A stretch of 13,378 nucleotides of DNA, taken from an uncultured Verrucomicrobiales bacterium (GTDB taxonomy: Bacteria > Verrucomicrobiota > Verrucomicrobiae > Limisphaerales > CANJSG01). Below the pieces are notes generated by a model. That model worked only from the letters and a program-made list of their open reading frames with translations. It had not been told where the DNA came from and did not search any database. Positions 1-6,973 of this stretch are shown in pieces. A program made the translations under genes and the position numbers. The stretch lies in contig CAMLMI010000103.1 in NCBI GenBank assembly GCA_946480965.1, positions 1 to 13,378 of the forward strand, read 5' to 3'. The stretch's first letter is position 1. Each line of letters starts with the position of its first letter.

Positions 1-62
1 CCCCTCACCCCAGCCCTCTCCCCATCGGATGGGGAGAGGGTGGCCAAAGGCCGGGAGAGGGG
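1..62. repeat. GC-rich palindromic repeat, copy 1
   Basis: The core is a perfect inverted repeat with 13-base arms, CCCTCTCCCCATC at 14-26 and its complement at 28-40, around one central G. A second small stem, GGCC-AAA-GGCC, lies at 42-52. Outer arms 1-10 and 53-62 are complementary at 9 of 10 positions, so the whole unit can fold as one closing stem with two internal hairpins. A second copy starts at 13325 in the same orientation and differs at 2 of 54 aligned positions (12 and 46). The unit begins 8 bases past the stop codon of the carbohydrate-binding gene and could end its transcript. It resembles dispersed REP-like elements; its family was not identified. The left edge may extend beyond the window. 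Confidence 0.85.
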
Positions 63-69
63 CGACGGC

Positions 70-2733
70 CTACTGGATTTCCAGCAGGTAGAACCGCTGG
101 GGCTGGTTGGCCGGATCGGTCACGGTCTTCACCGTGCCGTCGCCGGTCACGGCACCGCCGACTGGCTGCCAGGTGGCGTCGCTGAGCGCGGCCTTGTATT
201 TCAGCACGTAGCTGGAGCCGGTCGCGGTGGGGAAGGAGACGGAGAGGTTCGAGCCGTTCTTCTGCACGCTCAAAGCCGTGCTGACGGACACGGGGACGAG
301 CATGAGGAAGTTCGGATCGATGCCGCCACCAGTGGTGATGCGGAGCGTGGCCAATCCATCGAGGCTGACGGTGGCGGGCTGGCCGCCGCTCTGGAGCTGC
401 ACCCAGTCGTAGGCCTGCCAACCGCGTCCGACGAAGGAGAACGTCCCGAGATCGGAGGTGGTCTGCTCGGTCGTGCCGGCACCGGCCGTGACCTTGGCCA
501 ACGTCAGCGTGACCGTGCCGGGATTGCCGCCGGCCAAGCGGGCATACACATGGAAGTTGCCCTTGGGATAGGTGCGGGTGTGGTTGACCCACTCGCCGCC
601 GTCGAACCAGCCGACCTTGTGGTCGCGGATGGCAGGATCAACCACCTGCGCGTCGAGCAGCTTCTGGCGCGGGATGTCGGTAGCCACGGGGGTCGCCGGG
701 GTGTCGAGCGGGCGGTAGATCTTGTCGCCCGCGCCGGAGACGTCGTGGAAGTCGATCTCGGGTTCGCCGAAGCGGCCGAAGTAGCTGTTCTCCGCCTCGC
801 CGGAGGCCAGGACGGGGTTGTCGATGAACTGGCCGCTGCCGAAGTCGAAGTCCTCGCCTTCCCAAGTGAAGTTCGCAGGGTTGAAGGTGTCGAACCGCGT
901 GGTGGTCGAGGCGCTGTTGCCCAGGACGTCGGTCACGGTGATGACGGCGGTATAGACGGGCGTGTTCGGCACCAGGCCGGTGTAGGAGACCTCGCGCGCG
1001 GCGGGCGGGCCCGCGACCACGAGCGAGGAGGAGACATCGGTGCCGTTGAGCACGAGGCTCACGCCCGAGGGCTCGATGGTGGTGCCGACGGCGGTGGCGC
1101 GGAAGACGAGCCGGTTCGTCATCTGCATGAGCGTGTTGCCGTTCGGGTAAATGTCGGAGATGGCGGGCTTGTTGGTGTTGGCCGGGACAAGCATGACGAA
1201 CGAGACGTCGCCGCCGCCGCCGGTGGTGATGCGGAGCGTGTTCGTGCCGGACAGGGTGACGGGCACGAGATTGCCGTTCGGGTCGGTCAACGGCTGGTAG
1301 ATGTAGCTGGACCAGTTGCCGGTGCCGGGGAAGGCGAAGGTGCCGAGATTGGCGACGGTCTGCTCCATCGTGCCCCAACCGGCGGTGATACGGCCGAGCG
1401 TGACGGTGGCGGCTCCGGCCGCGCCGGCCATGCGGGCATAGACGTTGTAGGTGCCGGCCGGGAAATTGCGGGTGTAGTTCACCCATTCACCACCGCCGAA
1501 CCAGCCGAGCTTGTAGTCCACCGTGGCGGCATCGACGTGCTTCTTGCGCGGCACGTCGCCGGAGGTCGTGGTGGCCATGCGATCCCCGGCGGTGCGGTAG
1601 AGATGGTCGCCGTCTCCGGCGGTGTCGTGGAAGTCGATCTCCTCGATGCCCGCGAGCTCGGCATAGGCACCGGGTGCGGGGTTGTTGAGGTAGGCTCCGC
1701 CGCTGTGGTCGTAGTCCTCCGCTTCCCAGAGATAGACCGGGGACCAGGTGTCGAAGTTCAGCGTCGTGGAGGTGGAGAGCCCGTTGGCGTCCGTGACCGT
1801 GATCGACGCGGTGTAGGTCTGGTTCGAGGCCAGCCCGTTCCACGCGACGTTCCGGGCCGTGTCGGTGCCGGTGATGACGAGCCCGGAGGACACGTTGCTG
1901 CCGTTGACCGTCAGCTGGATGCCGGTCGGGGCGATGGGGGAGGAACCGGTGACGGTGAACGAGATGCCGGCGGAGGGATCGGCCAGGAGGATGTTGTCCG
2001 GAACCACGTTGCTGAAGACCGGCGGGGTCGGGCCGGAGATCTGGTCGAGCACCATGTCGTCGATGAAGGCCGCACCGCCACCGGTGTTGGCGGTCTGCTT
2101 CAGCACGATCTGGTAGCGGGCGAAGGCGGTTCCGGCGGGTGCGGTGAAGGTCGTGACGGTGTTGGTCACGGTGCCGTTGGCCACATCGACCGCGTTGGTG
2201 ATGGGCAGTTCATACCACGTGTCGGCCTCGAAGGAGGTGCCGTCGTAGAAGGCGGAGCGGTAGAGCGCGAGGATGTTCGACGATGCGTCGCGGAACGTGA
2301 CCTCGACCCAGACGGTGTTGCCGCTGTCGGGCGCGCCGTCCGTCCCGGCCGTGCCGACCAGGCGGTCGTTGTTCGGCGTGAAGAACCACGCGGTGCCGCT
2401 GAAGACCGCTCCGGCTCCCGCTCCGTAGTCCTGATACTGGCCCTGGTAGTTCGGGTCTCCGCTCCAACCCGCATAGACCTTGAAGCTGCTGTTGCCCGTT
2501 CGGACCAACGGCGCGGTGCCGATGGCGTAGGGATCCCAGTCGGGCTGGCCCTTGTAGCGGGTCCAACCGGTCGTGCCGGATTCCATGCCGGGATTGTTCA
2601 GGACGTTGGCCGCTTCCAGCGCGGGCGCGGCGGCGAACACGGCACTGCCCGCCAGGAGCAATGCCCGGAGGCGATGGAGCATCCGGCCAAGACCGGATAC
2701 AGGTTCAATCAAGGGGAGGTTTGGGGTTTTCAT
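70..2733 (-). CDS. Secreted multi-domain carbohydrate-binding protein (two CBM6-like modules, no catalytic domain)
   Basis: An 887-residue protein predicted to be exported and to bind polysaccharide. A signal peptide (hydrophobic run about 24-37, probable cleavage near ALEA-AN at 41) precedes a CBM4/9-like jelly-roll module (42-232). Two copies of an Ig-like plus CBM6-like unit follow (about 238-519 and 523-815). Each CBM6-like part has an EAED or EGED opening, an IDFHD motif and a GGEWVN motif. A 69-residue beta-rich end domain (819-887) closes the protein. No glycoside hydrolase motif is visible. Its first and last modules resemble those of the divergent GH16 gene, which suggests the same polysaccharide target. 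ATG 2733 was chosen as the first in-frame ATG; ATG 2682 would give a more typical signal peptide (MLHRLRALLL). Neither has a clear Shine-Dalgarno site. Ligand specificity is inferred only. Confidence 0.85.
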   Translation of the reverse strand: MKTPNLPLIEPVSGLGRMLHRLRALLLAGSAVFAAAPALEAANVLNNPGMESGTTGWTRYKGQPDWDPYAIGTAPLVRTGNSSFKVYAGWSGDPNYQGQYQDYGAGAGAVFSGTAWFFTPNNDRLVGTAGTDGAPDSGNTVWVEVTFRDASSNILALYRSAFYDGTSFEADTWYELPITNAVDVANGTVTNTVTTFTAPAGTAFARYQIVLKQTANTGGGAAFIDDMVLDQISGPTPPVFSNVVPDNILLADPSAGISFTVTGSSPIAPTGIQLTVNGSNVSSGLVITGTDTARNVAWNGLASNQTYTASITVTDANGLSTSTTLNFDTWSPVYLWEAEDYDHSGGAYLNNPAPGAYAELAGIEEIDFHDTAGDGDHLYRTAGDRMATTTSGDVPRKKHVDAATVDYKLGWFGGGEWVNYTRNFPAGTYNVYARMAGAAGAATVTLGRITAGWGTMEQTVANLGTFAFPGTGNWSSYIYQPLTDPNGNLVPVTLSGTNTLRITTGGGGDVSFVMLVPANTNKPAISDIYPNGNTLMQMTNRLVFRATAVGTTIEPSGVSLVLNGTDVSSSLVVAGPPAAREVSYTGLVPNTPVYTAVITVTDVLGNSASTTTRFDTFNPANFTWEGEDFDFGSGQFIDNPVLASGEAENSYFGRFGEPEIDFHDVSGAGDKIYRPLDTPATPVATDIPRQKLLDAQVVDPAIRDHKVGWFDGGEWVNHTRTYPKGNFHVYARLAGGNPGTVTLTLAKVTAGAGTTEQTTSDLGTFSFVGRGWQAYDWVQLQSGGQPATVSLDGLATLRITTGGGIDPNFLMLVPVSVSTALSVQKNGSNLSVSFPTATGSSYVLKYKAALSDATWQPVGGAVTGDGTVKTVTDPANQPQRFYLLEIQ

Positions 2734-2785
2734 GCGGTAAATGGGCAATGACGAATCAGACTGGCGACGGAGCATGACAATTGTT

Positions 2786-2814
2786 TTGACCGGGAATGTA
2801 GTAGTTCGTATTAC
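2786..2814 (+). promoter_or_regulatory. Sigma70-like promoter for the GH16 gene
   Basis: TTGACC (2786-2791), a 17-base spacer and TATTAC (2809-2814) form a good housekeeping-type promoter inside an AT-rich island that stands out from the GC-rich surroundings. The 8-base palindrome ACAATTGT (2777-2784) abuts the -35 box. The predicted transcription start is near 2820, only about 7 bases before the preferred GTG start at 2828. ATGs at 2741 and 2774 lie upstream of the predicted transcript. I found no equally good promoter for the minus-strand gene here. Confidence 0.6.
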
Positions 2815-2827
2815 AAATCCACTTCAC

Positions 2828-4480
2828 GTGTCAACCATCCTCTCTTCTTCGCTTGGATTTCCGGCGCTTAACCGCTGGCGGAACGGTGTTTTCTGCGCAG
2901 CGCTGCTGGTTTGGATGCTGGGGCTGGGAATCGGCCGGGCAGCAGGCGGACTGGCCAGCGGCGGATTCGAGCGCAGCCCGGCCGGGCCGTCGCGGGAGAT
3001 CAGCGGCTGGACGTGGTATGGGCAGGAGTGGGGCAACACCTTCAGCGAGACCGGTTCTCGGGCGCGGAGTGGGATCAACTTCTTCAAGGTGTTCCAAGGC
3101 TTCACCGGGAGCGTGAACTACAGCGGAATCCATCAGGACCACCTGACCGAGCCGGGCACGCGCTATCGTGCCGAAGGCTGGGCTTTCTCTGACAGCGCCG
3201 ACGCCATCGCCGGTCAGAACAAGGCGTGGATCGAAGTCACCTTCCGCAGCGCCCCGGGCAAAGTTCTCGCGCTCTACCGTTCCGCCATCGTCACGGCGAC
3301 TGCGTTGGGCAACGGCGGTTTTGCGCAGGACGAATGGTTCCGCCTCGCCGTGACCAACGTCTGCCACCCCACGACCTTCCAGGTGACGAACACGACGACC
3401 GAGCTGGTCGCCCCCGAAGGCGCGAGCTACGTGCGCACGCAGATCGTCTTCGAGGGCGACGCGCAGAATTCCGCCGGGGCGCTGTTCTTCGACGACTTGG
3501 CTCTGGAGAAAACGGCGACTCCGCCCGGGGGCGTGTGGAACGTGGTCTGGAGCGACGAATTCGACTCCGGCTCCGCGCCCGATCCCAAGAAGTGGACCTA
3601 CGACCTCGGCAACGGCCCGCCCGCCGGTTGGGGCAACAGCGAGCTGGAGTATTACACCAGCCGACCGACCAATGTCTTCCTCGCCGACGGACGCCTCCAC
3701 ATCACCGCGCGCAAGGAAACGCTCAACGGCTTCAACTACACCTCCGCCCGCCTCAAGACCAAGGGCCTCCACAGTTGGCGCTACGGCCGCATCGAAGTGC
3801 GCGCCAAGCTCCCCTCGGGCAAGGGCATCTGGCCAGCGATCTGGATGTTGCCCGAAGACTCGACCTTCGGCGGTTGGGCCGCGTCCGGCGAGATCGACAT
3901 CATGGAGAACCGGGGCAGCAAACCCCGCGAGATCCTCGGCACCCTCCATCACGGCGGTTCCTATCCCGCCAACACCTACACCCAGGGCCCGACCTTCACC
4001 TTTCCGCCCGACGACTCGACCGCGAACTTCCACACCTACGCCATCGAATGGACCACCAACGCCATTCTCTGGGCCGTGGACGGGCAGGTCTTCCAGACCC
4101 AGACCAACTGGTGGAGCACCACCCGCGTGAACGGCCAGGAACGGCGCAATCCCTACCCAGCGCCCTTCAACCAACCCTTCCACCTCTTGATCAACCTCGC
4201 GGTCGGCGGCCACTTCGACGGCAATCCCACGGCGGAAACCGTTTTTCCGGCGACGATGGAGGTGGACTCCGTGCGCGTGCTGGAACGCACCGCACCGCTG
4301 AAAGTGGACTTGTCGCGGACGAACAACACCGTCCGCTTGATGTGGAACACCAACGTCGTGGCCCGCCTCCAAACCAGTCCCACCCCGACCGGTGCCTGGT
4401 CCAATCTCCCCAACGCCGCCAGCCCCTACGTTCCGTCAACCGCCGAACCCGCCCGCTTTTTCCGCCTCGCTTCGCCCTAG
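2828..4480 (+). CDS. Secreted GH16 beta-glucanase (laminarinase-like endo-1,3-beta-glucanase)
   Basis: A 550-residue exported glycoside hydrolase. A signal segment (hydrophobic about 20-36, cleavage near GRAA-GG at 39) is followed by a CBM4/9-like module (41-230), a GH16 catalytic domain (about 237-486) and a beta-rich C-terminal domain (488-550). The catalytic motif GEIDIME supplies the nucleophile E355, the assisting D357 and the acid/base E360. WSDEFDSG, GRLHITA and GRIEVRAKLPSGKG are further GH16 landmarks. The EIDIME form is typical of bacterial laminarinases acting on beta-1,3-glucan, though mixed-linkage glucan or another GH16 substrate is possible. The frame also opens at ATG 2741 and 2774, but both precede the predicted transcription start and would give a very long signal n-region, so GTG 2828 is preferred; the start remains uncertain. 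The gene diverges from the carbohydrate-binding gene at 70-2733, whose end modules it shares. Confidence 0.93.
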   Translation: MSTILSSSLGFPALNRWRNGVFCAALLVWMLGLGIGRAAGGLASGGFERSPAGPSREISGWTWYGQEWGNTFSETGSRARSGINFFKVFQGFTGSVNYSGIHQDHLTEPGTRYRAEGWAFSDSADAIAGQNKAWIEVTFRSAPGKVLALYRSAIVTATALGNGGFAQDEWFRLAVTNVCHPTTFQVTNTTTELVAPEGASYVRTQIVFEGDAQNSAGALFFDDLALEKTATPPGGVWNVVWSDEFDSGSAPDPKKWTYDLGNGPPAGWGNSELEYYTSRPTNVFLADGRLHITARKETLNGFNYTSARLKTKGLHSWRYGRIEVRAKLPSGKGIWPAIWMLPEDSTFGGWAASGEIDIMENRGSKPREILGTLHHGGSYPANTYTQGPTFTFPPDDSTANFHTYAIEWTTNAILWAVDGQVFQTQTNWWSTTRVNGQERRNPYPAPFNQPFHLLINLAVGGHFDGNPTAETVFPATMEVDSVRVLERTAPLKVDLSRTNNTVRLMWNTNVVARLQTSPTPTGAWSNLPNAASPYVPSTAEPARFFRLASP

Positions 4481-4486
4481 GCCGGA

Positions 4487-4509
4487 CCGGGCCGACCGAT
4501 CAGGCCCGG
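4487..4509. terminator. Possible hairpin terminator between convergent genes
   Basis: CCGGGCC (4487-4493) and GGCCCGG (4503-4509) form a 7-bp stem around a 9-base loop, just past the GH16 stop. It overlaps the last codons and stop of the minus-strand gene at 4500. There is no T-tract on either side, so intrinsic termination is uncertain. Confidence 0.35.
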
Positions 4510-4925
4510 GGCGAGCCGTAGGTGGATTCCAGCTTCTTGATGCGGGGATAGACCACGGAGGTCTCGGGAACGCGCTTCTTGACGACCTCGAAGACACGGC
4601 GGGCTTCGCCCAGGTTGGACTGGCTGACGAGGATCACGTAGTCGAGCTGGACCCAAGCGAGGCGAGGATCGCCGACCTTGTTGCCGTAGGTGTTGAGCCA
4701 TTCCTTGAGGCCGAGCGCCCCGCGTTTGCGCGCGGCCAAGAGGTCGGCTTCCAGTTGGTCGTGCATCCGGGGAAGCTGGTCCTCGGTGACGACACCGGAC
4801 GGGGAGAGGGGTTTGGCTTCGGCGGTTTGTTCGGCGGGCTGGGCCGCGCCTTTCTGGCTTTTGTAGTAGCGCCATGTGCCGAACGCGGCTCCGACGATCA
4901 GCAAGACGACGATGACGTTTTTCAT
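4500..4925 (-). CDS. Membrane-anchored small protein of unknown function
   Basis: A 141-residue protein that I do not recognise. Residues 3-19 (VIVVLLIVGAAFGTW region) form one hydrophobic segment, most likely an uncleaved membrane anchor. A charged segment with KSQK and an Ala/Glu/Pro-rich linker (about 24-45) follow. Residues 48-138 look alpha-helical, with a TPR-like stretch (LGEARRVFEVVKKRVP). This arrangement fits an inner-membrane protein with a helical domain on one side, perhaps a scaffold, but no function can be assigned. The ATG at 4925 is supported by GGAG nine bases upstream, one of the few visible Shine-Dalgarno sites in the window. The stop lies 20 bases from the convergent GH16 stop. 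Two hairpins upstream separate the gene from murA, so it is probably transcribed on its own. Confidence 0.75.
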   Translation of the reverse strand: MKNVIVVLLIVGAAFGTWRYYKSQKGAAQPAEQTAEAKPLSPSGVVTEDQLPRMHDQLEADLLAARKRGALGLKEWLNTYGNKVGDPRLAWVQLDYVILVSQSNLGEARRVFEVVKKRVPETSVVYPRIKKLESTYGSPRA

Positions 4926-4934
4926 GGTTCCAAT

Positions 4935-4938
4935 CTCC
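4935..4938 (-). promoter_or_regulatory. Ribosome binding site of the 4500-4925 gene
   Basis: The minus strand reads GGAG, then nine bases, then the ATG at 4925-4923. It fixes the start of this small gene. Most neighbouring genes lack a comparable site. Confidence 0.55.
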
Positions 4939-5008
4939 TATTCCGCCCGGACTCAGGGACTGCTTTCCTTCTACCTCCTGACGCCGGGACGGTGAAACAG
5001 GTTCAAAA

Positions 5009-5035
5009 TTTCCTCCACAGGGAAAACGGAGGAAA
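5009..5035 (-). terminator. Second hairpin downstream of murA, T-tract ended
   Basis: On the minus strand TTTCCTCC and GGAGGAAA (plus-strand arms 5028-5035 and 5009-5016) form an 8-bp stem with an 11-base loop, followed by a run of four T. This is an intrinsic-terminator shape. It lies about 53 bases past the murA stop and about 84 bases upstream of the next gene's ATG, so it could also act as a leader element for that gene. Confidence 0.45.
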
Positions 5036-5062
5036 AGCCCGCGAAAAGCAGAATGGAAGGAC

Positions 5063-5082
5063 GCGGCGGTGCTTTCCGCCGC
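5063..5082 (-). terminator. Hairpin directly after murA
   Basis: GCGGCGG (5063-5069) and CCGCCGC (5076-5082) form a perfect 7-bp stem with a 6-base loop, starting 5 bases past the murA stop. The bases that follow on the minus strand are pyrimidine-rich but lack a clean T-run. It is probably the first of two tandem termination structures. Confidence 0.5.
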
Positions 5083-5087
5083 ACACC

Positions 5088-6350
5088 CTACTCGCCCTTG
5101 GTGCGTTCGATCTTCGCGCCGAGGGCGTTGAGCTTGGTCTCCATGCGCTCATAACCCCGGTCCAGATGATAGACGCGGTGAACCTGGGTCGTGCCTTTGG
5201 CCGCCATGCCCGCGATGACGAGGGCCGCGGAGGCGCGGAGATCGCTGGCCATCACCTGTGCGCCGCTCAACGGACGGCCGCCCTTCACGATGGCGCTGGG
5301 GCCTTCGATGGAGATTTCCGCGCCCAAGCGCGCCAACTCGCTGACGTGCATGAAACGGGCCTCGAAGATGCGCTCGGTGATGATGCTGATGCCCGGCGTG
5401 AGGCACATGAGCGACATCATCTGGGCCTGGACGTCGGTGGGGAAACCGGCATACGGCTGCGTGGTGACGTCCACGGGTTTCAGCTTGCGGCCCCGGGAAA
5501 CCTTCAGGTCGGGGCCGACGCGATCCAGCTTCACGCCGGCTTCGCGGAGCTTGTCCAACACGGCGTGCAGATGGTCGGGACGCACGCCCTTCAGCGTCAC
5601 TTCGCCATCGGTCGCGGCGGCGGCGATGGCGTAGGTGGCGGCTTCGATGCGGTCGGCGATGACCTCGTGTTCCGCGCCGTGGAGCTCCTTCACGCCGGTG
5701 ATGGTGATGGTCGGGCTGCCCGCGCCGACGATGCGCGCGCCCATCGCGTTGAGGAACTTGGCGAGATCGACGACCTCCGGTTCGCACGCGGCGGAATCGA
5801 TCACCGTGACGCCTTCGGCCAAGGTCGCGGCCATCATCACGTTGGCGGTGCCGAGGACGGTCGGACCCGCCCGGCCACCGAGGAAGATGCTCGTGCCGGA
5901 GAGGTGCTTGGCCACGGCATGGATGTCGCCGCCTTCGATGGTGATCTTCGCGCCGAGGGCCTCGAATCCCTTCAAGTGGAGATCAATCGGCCGCGCGCCG
6001 ATGACGCAGCCGCCGGGCAACGAGACCGTCGCCTTGCGCGTGCGGCCGAGAAGCGGGCCCATGATGCAGACGGAGCCGCGCATCTTGCGGATGAGATCGT
6101 AGTCGCCCACGGGCTTGAGCTTCGCGGCGCGGATGCGGACCGAGTCCCCGTCCCAGGTCACTTCGGCTCCGAGCGACTGGAGGATCTGCCCCATGAACCG
6201 GACATCGCTCAGGTTCGGCACGCGGCGGATGACGCACTCCCCGGAGGTGAGAAGCGTGGCGGCCATGAGGGGGAGCACGGCGTTCTTGGCGCCGGAGATC
6301 TGGACGTCGCCGTGGAGCGGGACGCCGCCTTTGATGAGAAAACTGTCCAT
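5088..6350 (-). CDS. UDP-N-acetylglucosamine 1-carboxyvinyltransferase MurA
   Basis: A 420-residue cytosolic enzyme for the first committed step of peptidoglycan synthesis, transferring enolpyruvate from PEP to UDP-GlcNAc. Length and residues match the family closely. K22 lies in ISGAKNAVLP. The catalytic C115 in SLPGGCVIGARP keeps the Escherichia coli number, which predicts sensitivity to fosfomycin. R120 follows it, D306 in FPTDVQAQ corresponds to D305, and R398 in HLDRGYERME corresponds to R397. The two inverse alpha/beta domains appear complete. The ATG at 6350 gives the usual short N-terminus (MDSFLIKGG); no Shine-Dalgarno site precedes it. The gene lies 111 bases downstream of lptE on the same strand, but a probable terminator and weak promoter in that gap suggest its own transcript. 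Confidence 0.98.
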   Translation of the reverse strand: MDSFLIKGGVPLHGDVQISGAKNAVLPLMAATLLTSGECVIRRVPNLSDVRFMGQILQSLGAEVTWDGDSVRIRAAKLKPVGDYDLIRKMRGSVCIMGPLLGRTRKATVSLPGGCVIGARPIDLHLKGFEALGAKITIEGGDIHAVAKHLSGTSIFLGGRAGPTVLGTANVMMAATLAEGVTVIDSAACEPEVVDLAKFLNAMGARIVGAGSPTITITGVKELHGAEHEVIADRIEAATYAIAAAATDGEVTLKGVRPDHLHAVLDKLREAGVKLDRVGPDLKVSRGRKLKPVDVTTQPYAGFPTDVQAQMMSLMCLTPGISIITERIFEARFMHVSELARLGAEISIEGPSAIVKGGRPLSGAQVMASDLRASAALVIAGMAAKGTTQVHRVYHLDRGYERMETKLNALGAKIERTKGE

Positions 6351-6380
6351 GAAGGGAGACGGGTGCGGTTCGCGGCGCGG

Positions 6381-6410
6381 ATTAAGTCACCGCGTTCCGA
6401 CCGGGTGCAA
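6381..6410 (-). promoter_or_regulatory. Weak candidate promoter for murA
   Basis: On the minus strand TTGCAC (6410-6405), an 18-base spacer and CTTAAT (6386-6381) resemble a sigma70 promoter, with 3 of 6 and 4 of 6 consensus matches. It ends about 30 bases before the murA ATG. The match is weak; position between a terminator-like hairpin and murA is the main support. Confidence 0.25.
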
Positions 6411-6431
6411 CCGGGAAGTGGACCGAGCGGG

Positions 6432-6460
6432 AAAAACGCGCGCGGAAAATCCCCGCCGCG
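6432..6460 (-). terminator. Probable terminator after lptE
   Basis: On the minus strand CGCGG, a 10-base loop and CCGCG (6460-6441) form a 5-bp GC stem. CGCG and then five T (6436-6432) follow. It starts 2 bases past the lptE stop and separates the bamD-like/lptE pair from murA. The four-base gap before the T-run makes it imperfect. Confidence 0.45.
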
Positions 6461-6461
6461 A

Positions 6462-6971
6462 TCACCACGCGCCGTCGGCGACGGCGGACACGATGTTCTT
6501 GGCGAGATCCTCGGCCAGCAACGGAACGGCCTGCCGCTCGGCAGCGGCCTGGTCGTTGCCCACGCGGATGCTGGTGCGGCCGGTGACGGAGCGGGACAGG
6601 TTGGTGTGGCCGGTCGCGCGCTCGATGACGGTCACGCTCGTGACCAGCTCCAGGTTGTAGTCCTGCACCGTGAAGGTGTCGCGCGGCTGGTAGGAGAGTT
6701 CGCGCCGACGAAAGCCGGTGATCACGCCGGTGACGATCAGGTCGCCGTCGCCGGAGGTCTCCAGCCGGTAGGTGCCCTCCTGCGCGAACGACCGTCGCAA
6801 CGACGCGCCCACGGCCTCGATCAGCCGCGGCTCCAGCGTCGCGTTGACGAAGGGGCGGACCGAGACCGAGCGCGCCCCGGCTTCCGCGCCGCTGGTGGGT
6901 CCGAGCCGATAACCGGCGCAGCCGGTCCCGAGCACGGCGACGGCCAAAAGAAGGGCGATGGAAGCGCGCAT
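6462..6971 (-). CDS. LPS assembly lipoprotein LptE
   Basis: A 169-residue lipoprotein expected in the outer membrane, where LptE plugs the LptD barrel and helps insert lipopolysaccharide. A short signal (MRASIALLLAVAV) ends in LGTGC, with C18 as the likely lipidated residue; the -3 position is Gly, off the usual lipobox. CAGYRLG, the segment with VRPFVNATLEPRL, then LIVTGVITGF, SYQPRD, YNLEL and LAEDLAKNIVSAV follow the LptE family pattern closely. The ATG at 6971 sits two bases after the stop of the BamD-like gene, so the two are almost certainly co-transcribed and translationally coupled. There is no Shine-Dalgarno site. Its presence implies that the organism makes LPS and has an outer membrane. 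LptD is not in the window. Confidence 0.9.
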   Translation of the reverse strand: MRASIALLLAVAVLGTGCAGYRLGPTSGAEAGARSVSVRPFVNATLEPRLIEAVGASLRRSFAQEGTYRLETSGDGDLIVTGVITGFRRRELSYQPRDTFTVQDYNLELVTSVTVIERATGHTNLSRSVTGRTSIRVGNDQAAAERQAVPLLAEDLAKNIVSAVADGAW

Positions 6972-6973
6972 GG

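Noticed and set aside
40..2751. A 903-codon plus-strand open frame fully opposite the carbohydrate-binding gene
   Set aside because: It is Gly/Arg/Val-rich with no domains, as expected for the antisense of a GC-rich gene. The minus-strand frame has a signal peptide and clear modules.
2741..2827. ATG 2741 or 2774 as the start of the GH16 gene
   Set aside because: Both precede the predicted transcription start and would give signal peptide n-regions far longer than usual.
4797..4812. GGACGGGGAGAGGGG, similar to half of the terminal palindromic repeat
   Set aside because: It lacks the complementary arm and lies inside a gene linker; GC-rich chance similarity is enough.
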